64,000 nt of DNA from Bacteroidota bacterium (GTDB lineage: Bacteria; Bacteroidota; Bacteroidia; AKYH767-A; OLB10). Below, piece by piece: positions 17,615-26,772 of the stretch. The stretch is taken from NCBI GenBank assembly GCA_016722525.1, contig JADKJB010000034.1, positions 1 to 64,000 on the forward strand. The letters are read 5' to 3'. The position numbers and the translations under genes are program-made. Position 1 is the stretch's first letter. Each line of letters starts with the position of its first letter. The notes under the pieces are model-generated. The model was not told the origin of the DNA. It searched no databases and saw nothing but the letters and a program-made list of their open reading frames with translations.

Positions 17615-18471
17615 TTATCGTAACGGGTTCATTTTAATTTTGTGACCTTCTTTAGGCAATCGGTATACATGTTGTTTTACGAGTTGAGCCCATTCCTGTT
17701 CGGTATGAGTAGCATCAAACAAGGTGTGTGAAATTGCCTGTCCAAATATAACCTTAATTGTTTTATTCTTTTGCTTATACATTTCATCAGCAAGATAAAG
17801 CATTTCAATATTTGCTTTTATACCTATTTTTTACGAAAATTGGACAGATTGTAAAAGAAGTGGGAGTTTTCGCCACCAATATGAACAGGAATTACATCAA
17901 TTGCATGTTTCCTTGCTTTTGTGATGAAACTTTTTCGCCACTCCAGATCCAAAATTAAACCTTTTTGCCTCCTTGACACCATTCCGGAAGGAAATATAAG
18001 CACTCCCGAGCCTGAAGCGTATAACTGATCGAGGTTTGCATGAACTTCGGTGGAGTTTTTACCATGCTTATTGACTCCAATAAATATTCCGCTAAGATTT
18101 TTAAGACTTAGTAGTATATCATTCACAATGAACCTGATATCTTTTCTTTTGTGAGCAATTGCCTGAATCATTGCAATCGCATCCAGTCCTCCCAGCGGAT
18201 GATTGGCAGCAAATATACAACCCCCTGAAAAAGGTATGTTATCAAGACCCTCTATTTCTACATGCGCTCCAAATTCATCGATGATCGCATTTACAAAATC
18301 AAATTCTTGTTTATGACCATGGGTTCTTATAAAAAGATTGATTTCATCCTGATGAACTACTCTTTTAAGATAGTTGATAAAGAAACGAGGTAGCCACCGG
18401 TAAAGTTCGGGATTTTTGCTCTTAAAAATATAGTCAATGTCTATAAAGTTCTTATTATCAGACCCTTGCAT
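17615..18471 (-). CDS. glsA: GlsA-like O-acyltransferase (PlsC family), one frameshift
   Basis: This is a PlsC-type acyltransferase expected to add the second fatty acid to the lyso-lipid made by GlsB. The catalytic block is AANHPLGGLDAIA. Further blocks are FIVNDILLSLKNLSGIFIGVNKHGK, quoted here as two regions near residues 104 and 115, VLIFPSGMVSRRQKG (acceptor-side motif) and VIPVHIGGENS. A lost A near 17826 (CGTAAAAAATAGG) creates a false stop; restoring it joins NFRKKIGIKANIEMLYLADEMY. The length is about 285 residues. It is the first gene of a glsA-glsB-engB unit and diverges from the mraZ region. Confidence 0.75.
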
Positions 18472-18494
18472 AGAAAATAACGTGTGTTAGACTT

Positions 18495-18552
18495 CAAAGT
18501 TAGTGAATTCAATGAAGATTTAATAAATAAAAAATTTCCACATTTTACCACA
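18495..18552 (-). promoter_or_regulatory. glsA promoter element and distal MraZ-type box
   Basis: On the minus strand TAACTTTG (18495-18502) is a perfect -7 element 24 bp upstream of the glsA start; no good -33 element lies 19 bp further out. The 15-mer TGTGGTAAAATGTGG occupies 18538-18552 on the minus strand. It consists of two TGTGG units with a 10-bp period, the arrangement that MraZ proteins bind. Confidence 0.5.
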
Positions 18553-18625
18553 GTTACTTTTTTTATACTTTTAAGCTGTAACTATCGTTAAATCTGTCCG
18601 TACGTGCGAGATCAAACAATTTATC

Positions 18626-18784
18626 ATGAGCAAAAAAGTTAGCTTAGAGGAATATTTATTAACAATATACAATTATTGTGGTAAAATGTGGGATTTCTTT
18701 TTTTACCTTTACGCACCTCTTTTAGTTAAATCAAGGCTGCATCCTGAAATAGCTGCAAAAAAGAAGGGAGAACTGGTAAAATGA
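18626..18784 (+). CDS. Possible 52-residue ORF overlapping mraZ
   Basis: An ORF of 52 codons starts with ATG at 18626 (MSKKVSLEEYLLTIYNY) and ends SRLHPEIAAKKKGELVK. Its TGA overlaps the mraZ ATG as ATGA. The sequence looks protein-like, with a basic C-terminus and an aromatic middle (MWDFFFYLYAP). It has no clear ribosome site, and its middle coincides with the MraZ box and a candidate -7 element for mraZ. A transcript starting there would cut it short. I recognise no family. It may be real and coupled to mraZ, or a chance reading frame in a control region. Confidence 0.35.
   Translation: MSKKVSLEEYLLTIYNYCGKMWDFFFYLYAPLLVKSRLHPEIAAKKKGELVK
18677..18711 (+). promoter_or_regulatory. MraZ-type operator and candidate mraZ promoter
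   Basis: TGTGGTAAAATGTGG (18677-18691) is a 10-bp-spaced direct repeat of TGTGG, matching the layout of known MraZ operators (TGGG units every 10 bp). TACCTTTA at 18704-18711 resembles the -7 element TANNTTTG. If it is used, the box covers about -27 to -41, suited to repression. The same 15-mer occurs inverted at 18538-18552. Confidence 0.6.
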
Positions 18785-19248
18785 TCCATTTAATAGGAGA
18801 ATACGAAGTAAAAGTGGATGACAAGGGCCGTATTATGGTTCCTGCCCAACTGCGTAAGCAACTTCCGGCGGACATGCAGGATCGCTTTGTGTTAAACAGG
18901 GGACTTGAAAACTGTGTGACGATGTGGCCGTACCCATTATTTCTAAGAGAATCGGCTCGTATCAACAGGATGAACAGAGCCAAAAAAGTGATTCGTGAAT
19001 ACCAGCGTTTTTTTGCAAATGGTGCTTCAGATTTGGTTCTGGATAATTCAGGAAGGTTATTACTTCCTAAGCATCTTATGGATTGGGCTTCAATTGGAAG
19101 AGAAATAGTGATTTCATCATTTGGAAAAACAATCGAGATCTGGGCAAAAGATAAATTCAAAACTCCGGCTGCCGATGAGTCAGAGAAATATGCTGATATA
19201 TCAGAACAAATATTTGACGACGAGGATCTCGACCTTAGTGAGGAGTAG
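18781..19248 (+). CDS. mraZ: Transcriptional regulator MraZ
   Basis: MraZ is a SpoVT/AbrB-type DNA-binding protein that regulates the division and cell-wall cluster, usually including its own gene. Two related halves are visible: IGEYEVKVDDKGRIMVPAQLRKQL near the N-terminus (start and end quoted as one region, residues 4-28) and LVLDNSGRLLLPKHLMDWA in the second half. The 155-residue length is normal. AAGGGAG precedes the ATG as a ribosome site. It heads a tightly packed run of 13 genes, and rsmH begins at the base after its stop. Confidence 0.95.
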   Translation: MIHLIGEYEVKVDDKGRIMVPAQLRKQLPADMQDRFVLNRGLENCVTMWPYPLFLRESARINRMNRAKKVIREYQRFFANGASDLVLDNSGRLLLPKHLMDWASIGREIVISSFGKTIEIWAKDKFKTPAADESEKYADISEQIFDDEDLDLSEE

Positions 19249-20150
19249 ATGAGTTACCACGAACCCGTCATGCTTCAGGAATGTATTGAAGGGCTAAATA
19301 TTCAGCCGGATGGAGTTTATGTAGATGTCACATTTGGGGGTGGGGGGCATTCAAAAGCAATATTAGAGCGGTTAGGAAAGCAAGGCGTGTTATTAGCTTT
19401 TGATCAGGATCAGGATGCCGGAGTTAATCGGATAAATGATTCACGATTTACACTGATCAATGACAATTTCAGGAATATGTTCGAGCAGCTTCAAAAAAGA
19501 AATAATATCCCGGTTAATGGCATCCTCGCAGATCTTGGAGTTTCATCGCACCAGTTTAATGAAGCTGCTAGAGGGTTCTCGATTCGATTTGAACATGAAC
19601 TTGATATGAGAATGGATAACAGCTCAGGAATAACAGCGCTGGAAATACTGAATACCTATTCTGAAAAGAATTAGTAAGAATTTTTTCAACCTATGGGGAA
19701 GTTAAAAATTCCAAACAATTAGCGGCAGTAATTACGAATCAAAGAACTATTCAGCCAATTCAAAATTCCACTGATTTGGTGAAAACAATTTCAAGGTTGG
19801 TTCCCAAAGCAAACGAAAATCAATACATGGCGCAGGTTTATCAGGCTTTGCGAATTGAAGTGAATGATGAACTGGCCGCTTTGAAAGAATTGTTGATGCA
19901 ATCATCCGCTAGTCTTGCAAAGGGAGGCCGATTAACTATTATGTCATATCATTCTCTGGAAGACAGACTGGTGAAGAATTTTATTGCGAAAGGAAATTTT
20001 GAAGGCGAAGTACACAAAGACATTTTTGGAAATGTTTTAGGTATGCAGTTTAAAGCCATTACAAAAAAACCAATTGTTCCGTCAGAGGAGGAAGTTAAGA
20101 AGAACCCGAGATCAAGAAGTGCAAAATTGCGTATTGCCGAAAAAATCTGA
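19249..20150 (+). CDS. rsmH: 16S rRNA (cytosine-1402-N4)-methyltransferase RsmH, one frameshift
   Basis: RsmH methylates C1402 of 16S rRNA using S-adenosylmethionine. The N-terminus MSYHEPVMLQECIEGL and the SAM loop DVTFGGGGHSKAIL are typical, as are ILADLGVSSHQFN, NENQYMAQVYQALRIEVN and MSYHSLEDRLVKNF. A missing A near 19668 (GAAAAGAATTAG) makes a false stop; restoring it gives YSEKELVRIFSTYGEVKN. The restored length is about 300 residues. It lies between mraZ and the ftsL-like gene as in most Bacteroidota. Confidence 0.93.
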
Positions 20151-20161
20151 ATGCAGGTATC

Positions 20162-20560
20162 ATGAACAGAGAGAAAAAACCGGTACAAGAAAAAAAAGTA
20201 ATTCCTCCAAAGGAAAATAAAAGCATGACTTCGGCACGCAAGTATGTGAAATACCTGAATGTTTTTGGAATTTTCACGAAGGATATGGCCGTTAAAATTA
20301 TGCCGTATATATTTTTTCTGACCTTAATTGCATTGGTTTATATTGCCAATAGTTACTATGCCGAAAGAACTATCAGGGATATCGACAGAGTGACTAAAGA
20401 ATTAAAAACATTACGAACGGAATATATCACCGGTAAATCAGAACTCATGTTTGTGAGTAAGCAGTCGGAAGTTGCAAAAGCTGTCGCATGGCAAGGGATC
20501 AAGGAATCAGTGGAAGCACCAGGCAAAATTATAGTTTCACCTAAAAAAGAAGAAAACTGA
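20162..20560 (+). CDS. ftsL: FtsL-like cell division protein
   Basis: This 132-residue protein has a basic N-terminal tail, one membrane segment (about residues 46-64, MPYIFFLTLIALVYIANSYY) and a short coiled-coil-like region (TIRDIDRVTKELKTLRTEY). This matches the Bacteroidota FtsL-like family found between rsmH and ftsI. FtsL bridges the division complex and activates septal peptidoglycan synthesis. Sequence conservation in FtsL is low, so position in the cluster carries much of the weight. Confidence 0.85.
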   Translation: MNREKKPVQEKKVIPPKENKSMTSARKYVKYLNVFGIFTKDMAVKIMPYIFFLTLIALVYIANSYYAERTIRDIDRVTKELKTLRTEYITGKSELMFVSKQSEVAKAVAWQGIKESVEAPGKIIVSPKKEEN

Positions 20561-20565
20561 TTCTT

Positions 20566-22673
20566 ATGGGTGATACTAAAAAAGATATTTTAAAAAGAAT
20601 TTATTTCGTTTATGGATTCGTATGCATTTTTGGTTTTGCTATTATAGGGCGAATATGGCATTTGCAATTTGTTGAAGGTGATCAATGGAGGGCAAAAGCT
20701 GATAGCTTAACAACTAATCTGCAAACAATTCAGCCTGCAAGAGGTAATATTTACTCATCCGATATGAGTTTGTTGGCCACCTCAGTTCCAATCTATGATT
20801 TGAGAGTGGATATGCTTGCCGATCCTGTTACCAATGAAGTTTTTAATTCAAATATTGATTCTCTTGCTATTTCACTTTCTAAACTTTTAATGATAAACCG
20901 ACTTCGGAGTATAAGAGAATTTTAAGAGATGCCCGTCGTGATGGTCAGCGTTATTTCCTGCTCAAGAAAAATGTTTCCTATAAAGAGCTATTAGCTGTTA
21001 AGAAGTTTCCGATTTTCAGGATGGGCAGATACAAAGGAGGCTTGATTCCTGAACAGAAAAGTAAAAGAATTAAACCTTTTAATCTACTCGCAGCAAGAAC
21101 TATTGGATATAAAGTTGAGGGCGTTGAACCAGTTGGAGTGGAAGGGGCATATGACAAACATTTAACAGGTGTGAGTGGGATGCGGTTGATGCAAAAAATT
21201 TCCGGAAATGTTTGGAAGCCTCTCAATGATGAAAATGAAATTGAACCAAGAGATGGTAATGATGTAGTAACAACTATCGATCTCAATTTACAGGATGTTG
21301 CGGAAAATTCATTACTTACTCAACTGAGCATTCATAATGCAGATAAAGGTTGTGCTATTTTAATGGAAGTGGCAACCGGAGAAGTGATTGCTATCGCTAA
21401 TTTGAAGCGTGGTGACGACGGTAATTACAGAGAAGAATTCAATTTTGGTGTTGGTGAAAGCACAGAGCCGGGTTCTACATTCAAATTAGCATCAGTAATG
21501 GCGCTTTTAGAAGATGGCTATATTGAACCGGATGATAGTGTTGATACGCAAGGTGGAGCTGTACGATATGCAAATAGAATAATGAAGGATTCTCATGAAG
21601 GTGGTTATGGGAAAATTTCGATGCAGCATGTTTTTGAGGTTAGCTCAAATGTTGGAATTTCTAAAATGATTTCTAAATATTATTCAAAAAATCCTCAAGC
21701 TTTTATTGACCGGGTAAAAGGTTTCGGATTGGGTAAAAAGCTCGGTCTTCAGATATCCGGAGAGGGAGCCCCATTTATAAAAAATACCGATGATAAATAC
21801 TGGTCTAAAGTCACCTTGCCGTATATGTCGATTGGTTATGAGTGTTCGTTAACGCCTCTTCAGATCTTGACTTTTTATAATGCTGTTGCAAATAACGGAA
21901 CTATGGTAAAGCCAATGTTCGTAAAAGAAATCAGAAACAAAGGACATCTGGTAAAGACATTCAAACCTCAAATTATTAAGGATAGTATCGCCTCACCAGC
22001 CACAATTGGCAAAGTAAAATCAATGTTGGAAGGTGTAGTGGAAAGAGGTACTGCGACTAATTTGAAACATGCACAATATAAAATTGCGGGCAAAACAGGA
22101 ACTGCGCAAATAGCGAATGCGCGCGAAGGTTATAAAACCGGTAAGGTGAGATATCAGGCTTCTTTTGTAGGTTATTTTCCTGCTGATAATCCTAAATACA
22201 GCTGCATCGTTGTGGTGTATGCGCCTAATGGAAATTTGTATTACGCAGCATCCGTGGCCGGTCCTATTTTTAAAGAGATTGCCGATAAAGTATATGCTAA
22301 CAAACTTGAATTGCACAAAGAATTGAAATACGAAGCAACTTTAGCTCATAATCTTCCCAAAACAAAAACAGGGCAGTTTAAACAAACTGAAAAAGTGATT
22401 CAGACATTGCAAATTCCTTCAAAACTTCCTGCCGGACAAGATCGCTGGATTGCTGCATTAAGTAAAAATGAACAAGTAGAGTTTACAGGAGTTAGGTTCC
22501 GTCACGATCAGGTTCCCAGTGTGGTAGGTATGGGATTGAGAGATGCTATTTATCTTCTCGAAAGTAAAGGGTTGCAGGTGCGGATTATTGGAAGAGGAAC
22601 TGTAATAAAACAATCTATTTCTGCCGGTTCAAGAATTGAAAAAGGTCAGGAAATTATTATACAACTTAGTTGA
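20566..22673 (+). CDS. ftsI: Septal penicillin-binding protein FtsI (PBP3-type) with PASTA domain, one frameshift
   Basis: This is the class B transpeptidase that cross-links septal peptidoglycan. One membrane segment near the N-terminus (about residues 11-28) is followed by the pedestal domain (PARGNIYSSD). The catalytic motifs are STFK in EPGSTFKLAS (active Ser), SSN in VSSNVGISK, and KTG in AGKTGTAQIA. A PASTA domain ends the protein (VPSVVGMGLRDAIYLLESKG). A lost T near 20890 breaks the frame; restoring it gives SKLFNDKPTSEYKRILRD. The length is about 702 residues. Its TGA overlaps the murE ATG by one base. Confidence 0.93.
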
Positions 22674-24136
22674 TGAAACAACTTAAGGAAATATTATATA
22701 AAGCAGGACTGCTGGAAGTGATTGGAACAACTTCAACAGAAGTTGAAAATATTGTATTTAACTCCAACGAGGTTCAAAAGGGATGTTTGTTCGTGGCAGT
22801 CAGAGGCACTCGTGTTGATGGGCATAGCTTTATTCTAAAAGCGGTTGAAGATGGTGCAACAGCAATTGTTTGTGAGGAGTTTCCAAAAACAATCCGCCAA
22901 GGCGTTACTTATGCAAGAGTAACAGATAGTGCCATTGCTTTGTCTGTGATTGCAGCCAATTTCTATGATAACCCTTCCGAAAAATTAAAACTGATTGGGA
23001 TCACAGGAACCAATGGCAAAACAACTACTGCAACACTTTTATTTCACCTCTTTAGACGATTAGGATTCAGATGCGGACTTTTATCTACAGTTCAAAATCA
23101 AATCAATGAGGAGGTGATTGCTGCTACTCATACAACGCCGGATCCGATAAAATTAAATAGTCTGTTGTCATTAATGCTCAGAGAGAATTGCGAGTATTGT
23201 TTTATGGAAGTAAGTTCTCATGCGGTAGCTCAGCACCGAATTGCCGGTTTAACCTTCAAAGGGGGACTCTTCACTAATATTTCTCATGATCATCTCGATT
23301 ACCACAAAACTTTTGATGAATATATAAGAGCTAAGAAAGGTTTTTTTGATCAGTTAGGTGAGGATGCTTTTGCATTATACAATGCTGATGATAAGAATGG
23401 TAAGATCATGATCCAGAATTGTAAAGGGGTAAAGAAATCCTTCGCTTTAAAATCGATGGCCGATTTTCGGTGTAAGGTAATGGAGAATAGCTTAACCGGT
23501 TTGATGTTGAATATAGAAGGCAATGAAGTGCTGTGTAAGCTTATAGGCAGTTTTAATGCCTATAATATTATTGGCGTATACGCTGTAGCTGTTATGTTGG
23601 GTGAAGAAAAACTTGATATTTTAACCGGGATTAGCAGCCTTGAACCGGTTGAAGGTCGTTTTGAATATATTATTTCCGGAAATCAGGTGGTCGGCATTAT
23701 AGATTATGCGCATACTCCTGATGCGCTGCAGAATGTCCTGAACACGATTCGTGATATCAGAACGGGAAATGAAAAGGTAATTACAGTTGTTGGATGTGGT
23801 GGTGACAGAGATGCTGCCAAACGACCAATCATGGCTAAGATTGCCTGTGAAATGAGTGATAAAGTCATTTTTACTTCTGATAATCCCAGATCTGAAAATC
23901 CGGATACCATTATTGATGAAATGAAAGCAGGAGTTCCGGCACATCATGTAAGAAAAACGCTATCTGTTTCAGATCGAAAAGAAGCTCTTAAAGCAGCCTG
24001 CAGCATGGCAGCTCCCGGAGATATTATTCTTGTTGCAGGAAAAGGACATGAGAAATACCAGGAAATCAAAGGAGTTAAACATCCTTTCGATGACAGGCAG
24101 GTTCTGGAAGATTCATTTAGAATATTTGAAAGCTGA
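22673..24136 (+). CDS. murE: UDP-MurNAc-tripeptide ligase MurE
   Basis: MurE adds the third residue, normally meso-diaminopimelate in Bacteroidota, to the peptidoglycan precursor. The ATP loop ITGTNGKTTTATLLFHLF is present, as are THTTPDPIKLN, HSHAV-like sequence SSHAVAQHR and DHLDYHKT. The DNPRSENP motif (TSDNPRSENPDTI), which marks diaminopimelate-specific MurE, is complete. I prefer the ATG at 22673, which overlaps the ftsI stop, over the TTG one codon earlier. The 487 residues are intact, and the stop overlaps mraY by one base. Confidence 0.96.
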   Translation: MKQLKEILYKAGLLEVIGTTSTEVENIVFNSNEVQKGCLFVAVRGTRVDGHSFILKAVEDGATAIVCEEFPKTIRQGVTYARVTDSAIALSVIAANFYDNPSEKLKLIGITGTNGKTTTATLLFHLFRRLGFRCGLLSTVQNQINEEVIAATHTTPDPIKLNSLLSLMLRENCEYCFMEVSSHAVAQHRIAGLTFKGGLFTNISHDHLDYHKTFDEYIRAKKGFFDQLGEDAFALYNADDKNGKIMIQNCKGVKKSFALKSMADFRCKVMENSLTGLMLNIEGNEVLCKLIGSFNAYNIIGVYAVAVMLGEEKLDILTGISSLEPVEGRFEYIISGNQVVGIIDYAHTPDALQNVLNTIRDIRTGNEKVITVVGCGGDRDAAKRPIMAKIACEMSDKVIFTSDNPRSENPDTIIDEMKAGVPAHHVRKTLSVSDRKEALKAACSMAAPGDIILVAGKGHEKYQEIKGVKHPFDDRQVLEDSFRIFES

Positions 24137-25392
24137 TGCTATACTATCTATTTGAATACCTCGATAAAGCATTTGATCTTCCTGGCGCAGGACTGTTCAG
24201 GTATTTGTCATTTCGTGCTTCCCTGGCAATAATAATTTCGTTGTTCATCACATTATTTCTTGGAAAAGGAATTATTAGGATGTTACTTCAAAAACAAGTT
24301 GGCGAAACCATAAGAGATCTTGGACTCGACGGACAAGCTAAAAAGCAAGGTACACCAACTATGGGAGGACTCATCATTCTTTCTGCAATTCTTATACCTG
24401 TATTGCTGCTGACTAAGTTGAATAATATTTATGTAATTATTATGATCGTGACCACTATATGGTTGGGCGCAATTGGTTTTATTGATGATTACATTAAGGT
24501 TTTTAAGAAGGATAAAAAAGGACTTGCGGGTAAGTTTAAGGTGATTGGGCAAATTGGACTTGGTATTGTTGTAGGCTCTGTTTTATATTTTAATGAACAG
24601 GTAGTAGTGCGTGAAAAAAATGAGGGCAAGGCTATTACCATGCAAAATCAAAGCTCCATAATTGATGAAATCAGAGCGAGTGAAAATACACTTTATTCAT
24701 CGGATGATGTAAAATCAACTGCTACTACTATTCCATTTACCAAGAATAACGAATTCGATTACTCTGAATTGGTATCATGGATGGGAACTGGCTCAGCTAA
24801 GTATACGTGGATAGCATTTATTCTTGTTGTGATTTTAATTGTGACCGCGGTATCTAATGGTGCAAACATTACTGATGGTATTGATGGTCTTGCAACCGGT
24901 ACTTCAGCCATCATAGGTGTAACGCTGGCCATTTTTGCATATGTATCAGGTAATACTGTTTTTGCAAATTATCTAAACATCATGTATATTCCAAATGCCG
25001 GCGAGTTAATGGTATTCATGAGTGCATTTGTTGGAGCGTGTGTTGGTTTTTTATGGTTCAATGCTTATCCTGCTCAGGTTTTTATGGGCGACACAGGAAG
25101 TCTTGCCTTAGGGGGTATCATCGCAGTTTTTGCAATTGCGATCAGAAAAGAATTGCTCATACCAATTATTTGTGGAGTTTTCCTGATCGAAAATCTTTCA
25201 GTAGTGATTCAGGTCAGTTATTTTAAATATACGAAAAAGAAATATGGTGAGGGACGAAGAATTTTTAAAATGTCTCCACTTCATCATCATTATCAGAAAT
25301 TAGGTTACCATGAAGCTAAAATTGTAACCAGATTCTGGATCATAGGAATTATGCTTGCCGTGTTAAGTGTTGTAACATTAAAACTTCGTTAA
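24136..25392 (+). CDS. mraY: Phospho-MurNAc-pentapeptide transferase MraY
   Basis: MraY attaches the UDP-MurNAc-pentapeptide to undecaprenyl phosphate, forming lipid I in the inner membrane. It is a polytopic membrane protein with conserved TPTMGGLIIL, the Asp-rich IGFIDDYIKV, NGANITDGIDGLATG, FMGDTGSLALGG and the MSPLHHHYQKLGYHE loop. It has 418 residues. An insert of about 60 residues (around 160-220), typical of Bacteroidota MraY, separates two membrane segments. The ATG overlaps the murE TGA. Confidence 0.96.
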   Translation: MLYYLFEYLDKAFDLPGAGLFRYLSFRASLAIIISLFITLFLGKGIIRMLLQKQVGETIRDLGLDGQAKKQGTPTMGGLIILSAILIPVLLLTKLNNIYVIIMIVTTIWLGAIGFIDDYIKVFKKDKKGLAGKFKVIGQIGLGIVVGSVLYFNEQVVVREKNEGKAITMQNQSSIIDEIRASENTLYSSDDVKSTATTIPFTKNNEFDYSELVSWMGTGSAKYTWIAFILVVILIVTAVSNGANITDGIDGLATGTSAIIGVTLAIFAYVSGNTVFANYLNIMYIPNAGELMVFMSAFVGACVGFLWFNAYPAQVFMGDTGSLALGGIIAVFAIAIRKELLIPIICGVFLIENLSVVIQVSYFKYTKKKYGEGRRIFKMSPLHHHYQKLGYHEAKIVTRFWIIGIMLAVLSVVTLKLR

Positions 25393-25395
25393 AGG

Positions 25396-26739
25396 ATGAA
25401 AGGAAATAAAAAAATAGTCATCCTTGGTGCCGGCGAAAGCGGGTACGGTGCTGCTGTATTGGGTAGAAGCAAGGGTTACGACGTTTTTATTTCCGATATG
25501 GGAGTAATCAAAGAGGAGTATCGTGATTTGTTGGTAAAAGATGGATTCAGATTCGAAGAAGGTAAACACTCTGAACAGGAAATATTGTCAGCCAGTGAAG
25601 TGATAAAGAGCCCTGGCATTCCTGATAAAGCAGGAATAATAAAAAAAATTAATGAAAAAGGAATTCCGGTAATTTCTGAAATCGAATTTGCAGGCAGATA
25701 TACCAACTCAAAAACAATTTGTATTACCGGAACTAATGGTAAAACTACTACAACAATGCTCACTTATCACATCCTGCAAAAGGCAGGATTAAAAGTAGGA
25801 TTGGCAGGAAATGTAGGAAAAAGTTTTGCGCTTCAGGTTGCTCAACAGGATTATGATTATTATGTACTTGAGCTTAGCAGTTTTCAGTTAGACGGCATGT
25901 TTACTTTCAAAGCAGATATTGCTGTTCTATTGAATATTACTCCGGATCATCTCGACAGATATGAGTATAAACTGCAAAATTATGTGGATTCAAAATTCAG
26001 AATAGTACAAAATCAAACAGCTTCCGATACATTTATTTATTGTGCTGATGATGCTATTATTGAAGCTGAAATTAGTAAAAGAAATATTCCTTCCACCCTG
26101 CTGCCTTTTTCTATTCAGAAAGAAAAAGGAATGGCAGCATTTGTAAAAGACAACCAACTAAACATTAATATACAAAACCAACTCCTGCATATGTCAATAT
26201 TCGATCTAGCTCTTCAGGGCAAACACAACCTTTATAACAGTATGGCATCAGGTATTGCCGCAAGAGTAATTGATATCCGAAAAGATACCGTAAGGGAAAG
26301 TTTTTCGGATTTCAAAAACATCGAACATCGCCTGGAACATGTAATGACAGTCCATGGTATTGAATTTATCAACGATTCAAAAGCAACCAACGTCAATTCT
26401 TCCTGGTATGCTTTGGAGTGCATGCAAAAGCCAATCGTTTGGATTGTGGGTGGTGTTGATAAAGGTAATGATTATGCAAATTTGCGTGAACTCGTAAGGA
26501 CTAAAGTGAAAGCAATTGTTTGTCTGGGAACAGATAATGATAAAATTCATGAAGCTTTTGGAGATCTTGTTACTGATATCGTAGATACAAAATCAGCTTT
26601 GGAAGCGGTAAAAATTTCGTATGAAAAAGGTCGCAAGGGTGATGTTGTATTGTTATCGCCCGCATGTGCAAGTTTCGATCTCTTTAAAAATTATGAGGAT
26701 CGTGGCTGGCAATTTAAAAAAGCAGTGAAGAGTCTATAA
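25396..26739 (+). CDS. murD: UDP-MurNAc-L-alanine:D-glutamate ligase MurD
   Basis: MurD adds D-glutamate to UDP-MurNAc-L-alanine. It has the Rossmann-like N-terminal motif ILGAGESGYGAAVLG, the ATP loop ITGTNGKTTTTMLTYHIL, LNITPDHLDRYE, FINDSKATNVNSSWYAL and LLSPACASFDLFKNYEDRG. Its 447 residues are intact and of normal length. It begins 3 bp after mraY. Confidence 0.96.
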   Translation: MKGNKKIVILGAGESGYGAAVLGRSKGYDVFISDMGVIKEEYRDLLVKDGFRFEEGKHSEQEILSASEVIKSPGIPDKAGIIKKINEKGIPVISEIEFAGRYTNSKTICITGTNGKTTTTMLTYHILQKAGLKVGLAGNVGKSFALQVAQQDYDYYVLELSSFQLDGMFTFKADIAVLLNITPDHLDRYEYKLQNYVDSKFRIVQNQTASDTFIYCADDAIIEAEISKRNIPSTLLPFSIQKEKGMAAFVKDNQLNINIQNQLLHMSIFDLALQGKHNLYNSMASGIAARVIDIRKDTVRESFSDFKNIEHRLEHVMTVHGIEFINDSKATNVNSSWYALECMQKPIVWIVGGVDKGNDYANLRELVRTKVKAIVCLGTDNDKIHEAFGDLVTDIVDTKSALEAVKISYEKGRKGDVVLLSPACASFDLFKNYEDRGWQFKKAVKSL

Positions 26740-26772
26740 ACAAAATTAGTATTTTAAAATCCATTCCCTGGT

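Noticed and set aside
20890..21020. Apparent split of ftsI, rsmH, murC and groEL into two genes each
   Set aside because: Each break is removed by a single base, and the motifs then run through without loss. These are essential single proteins, so split genes are not credible.
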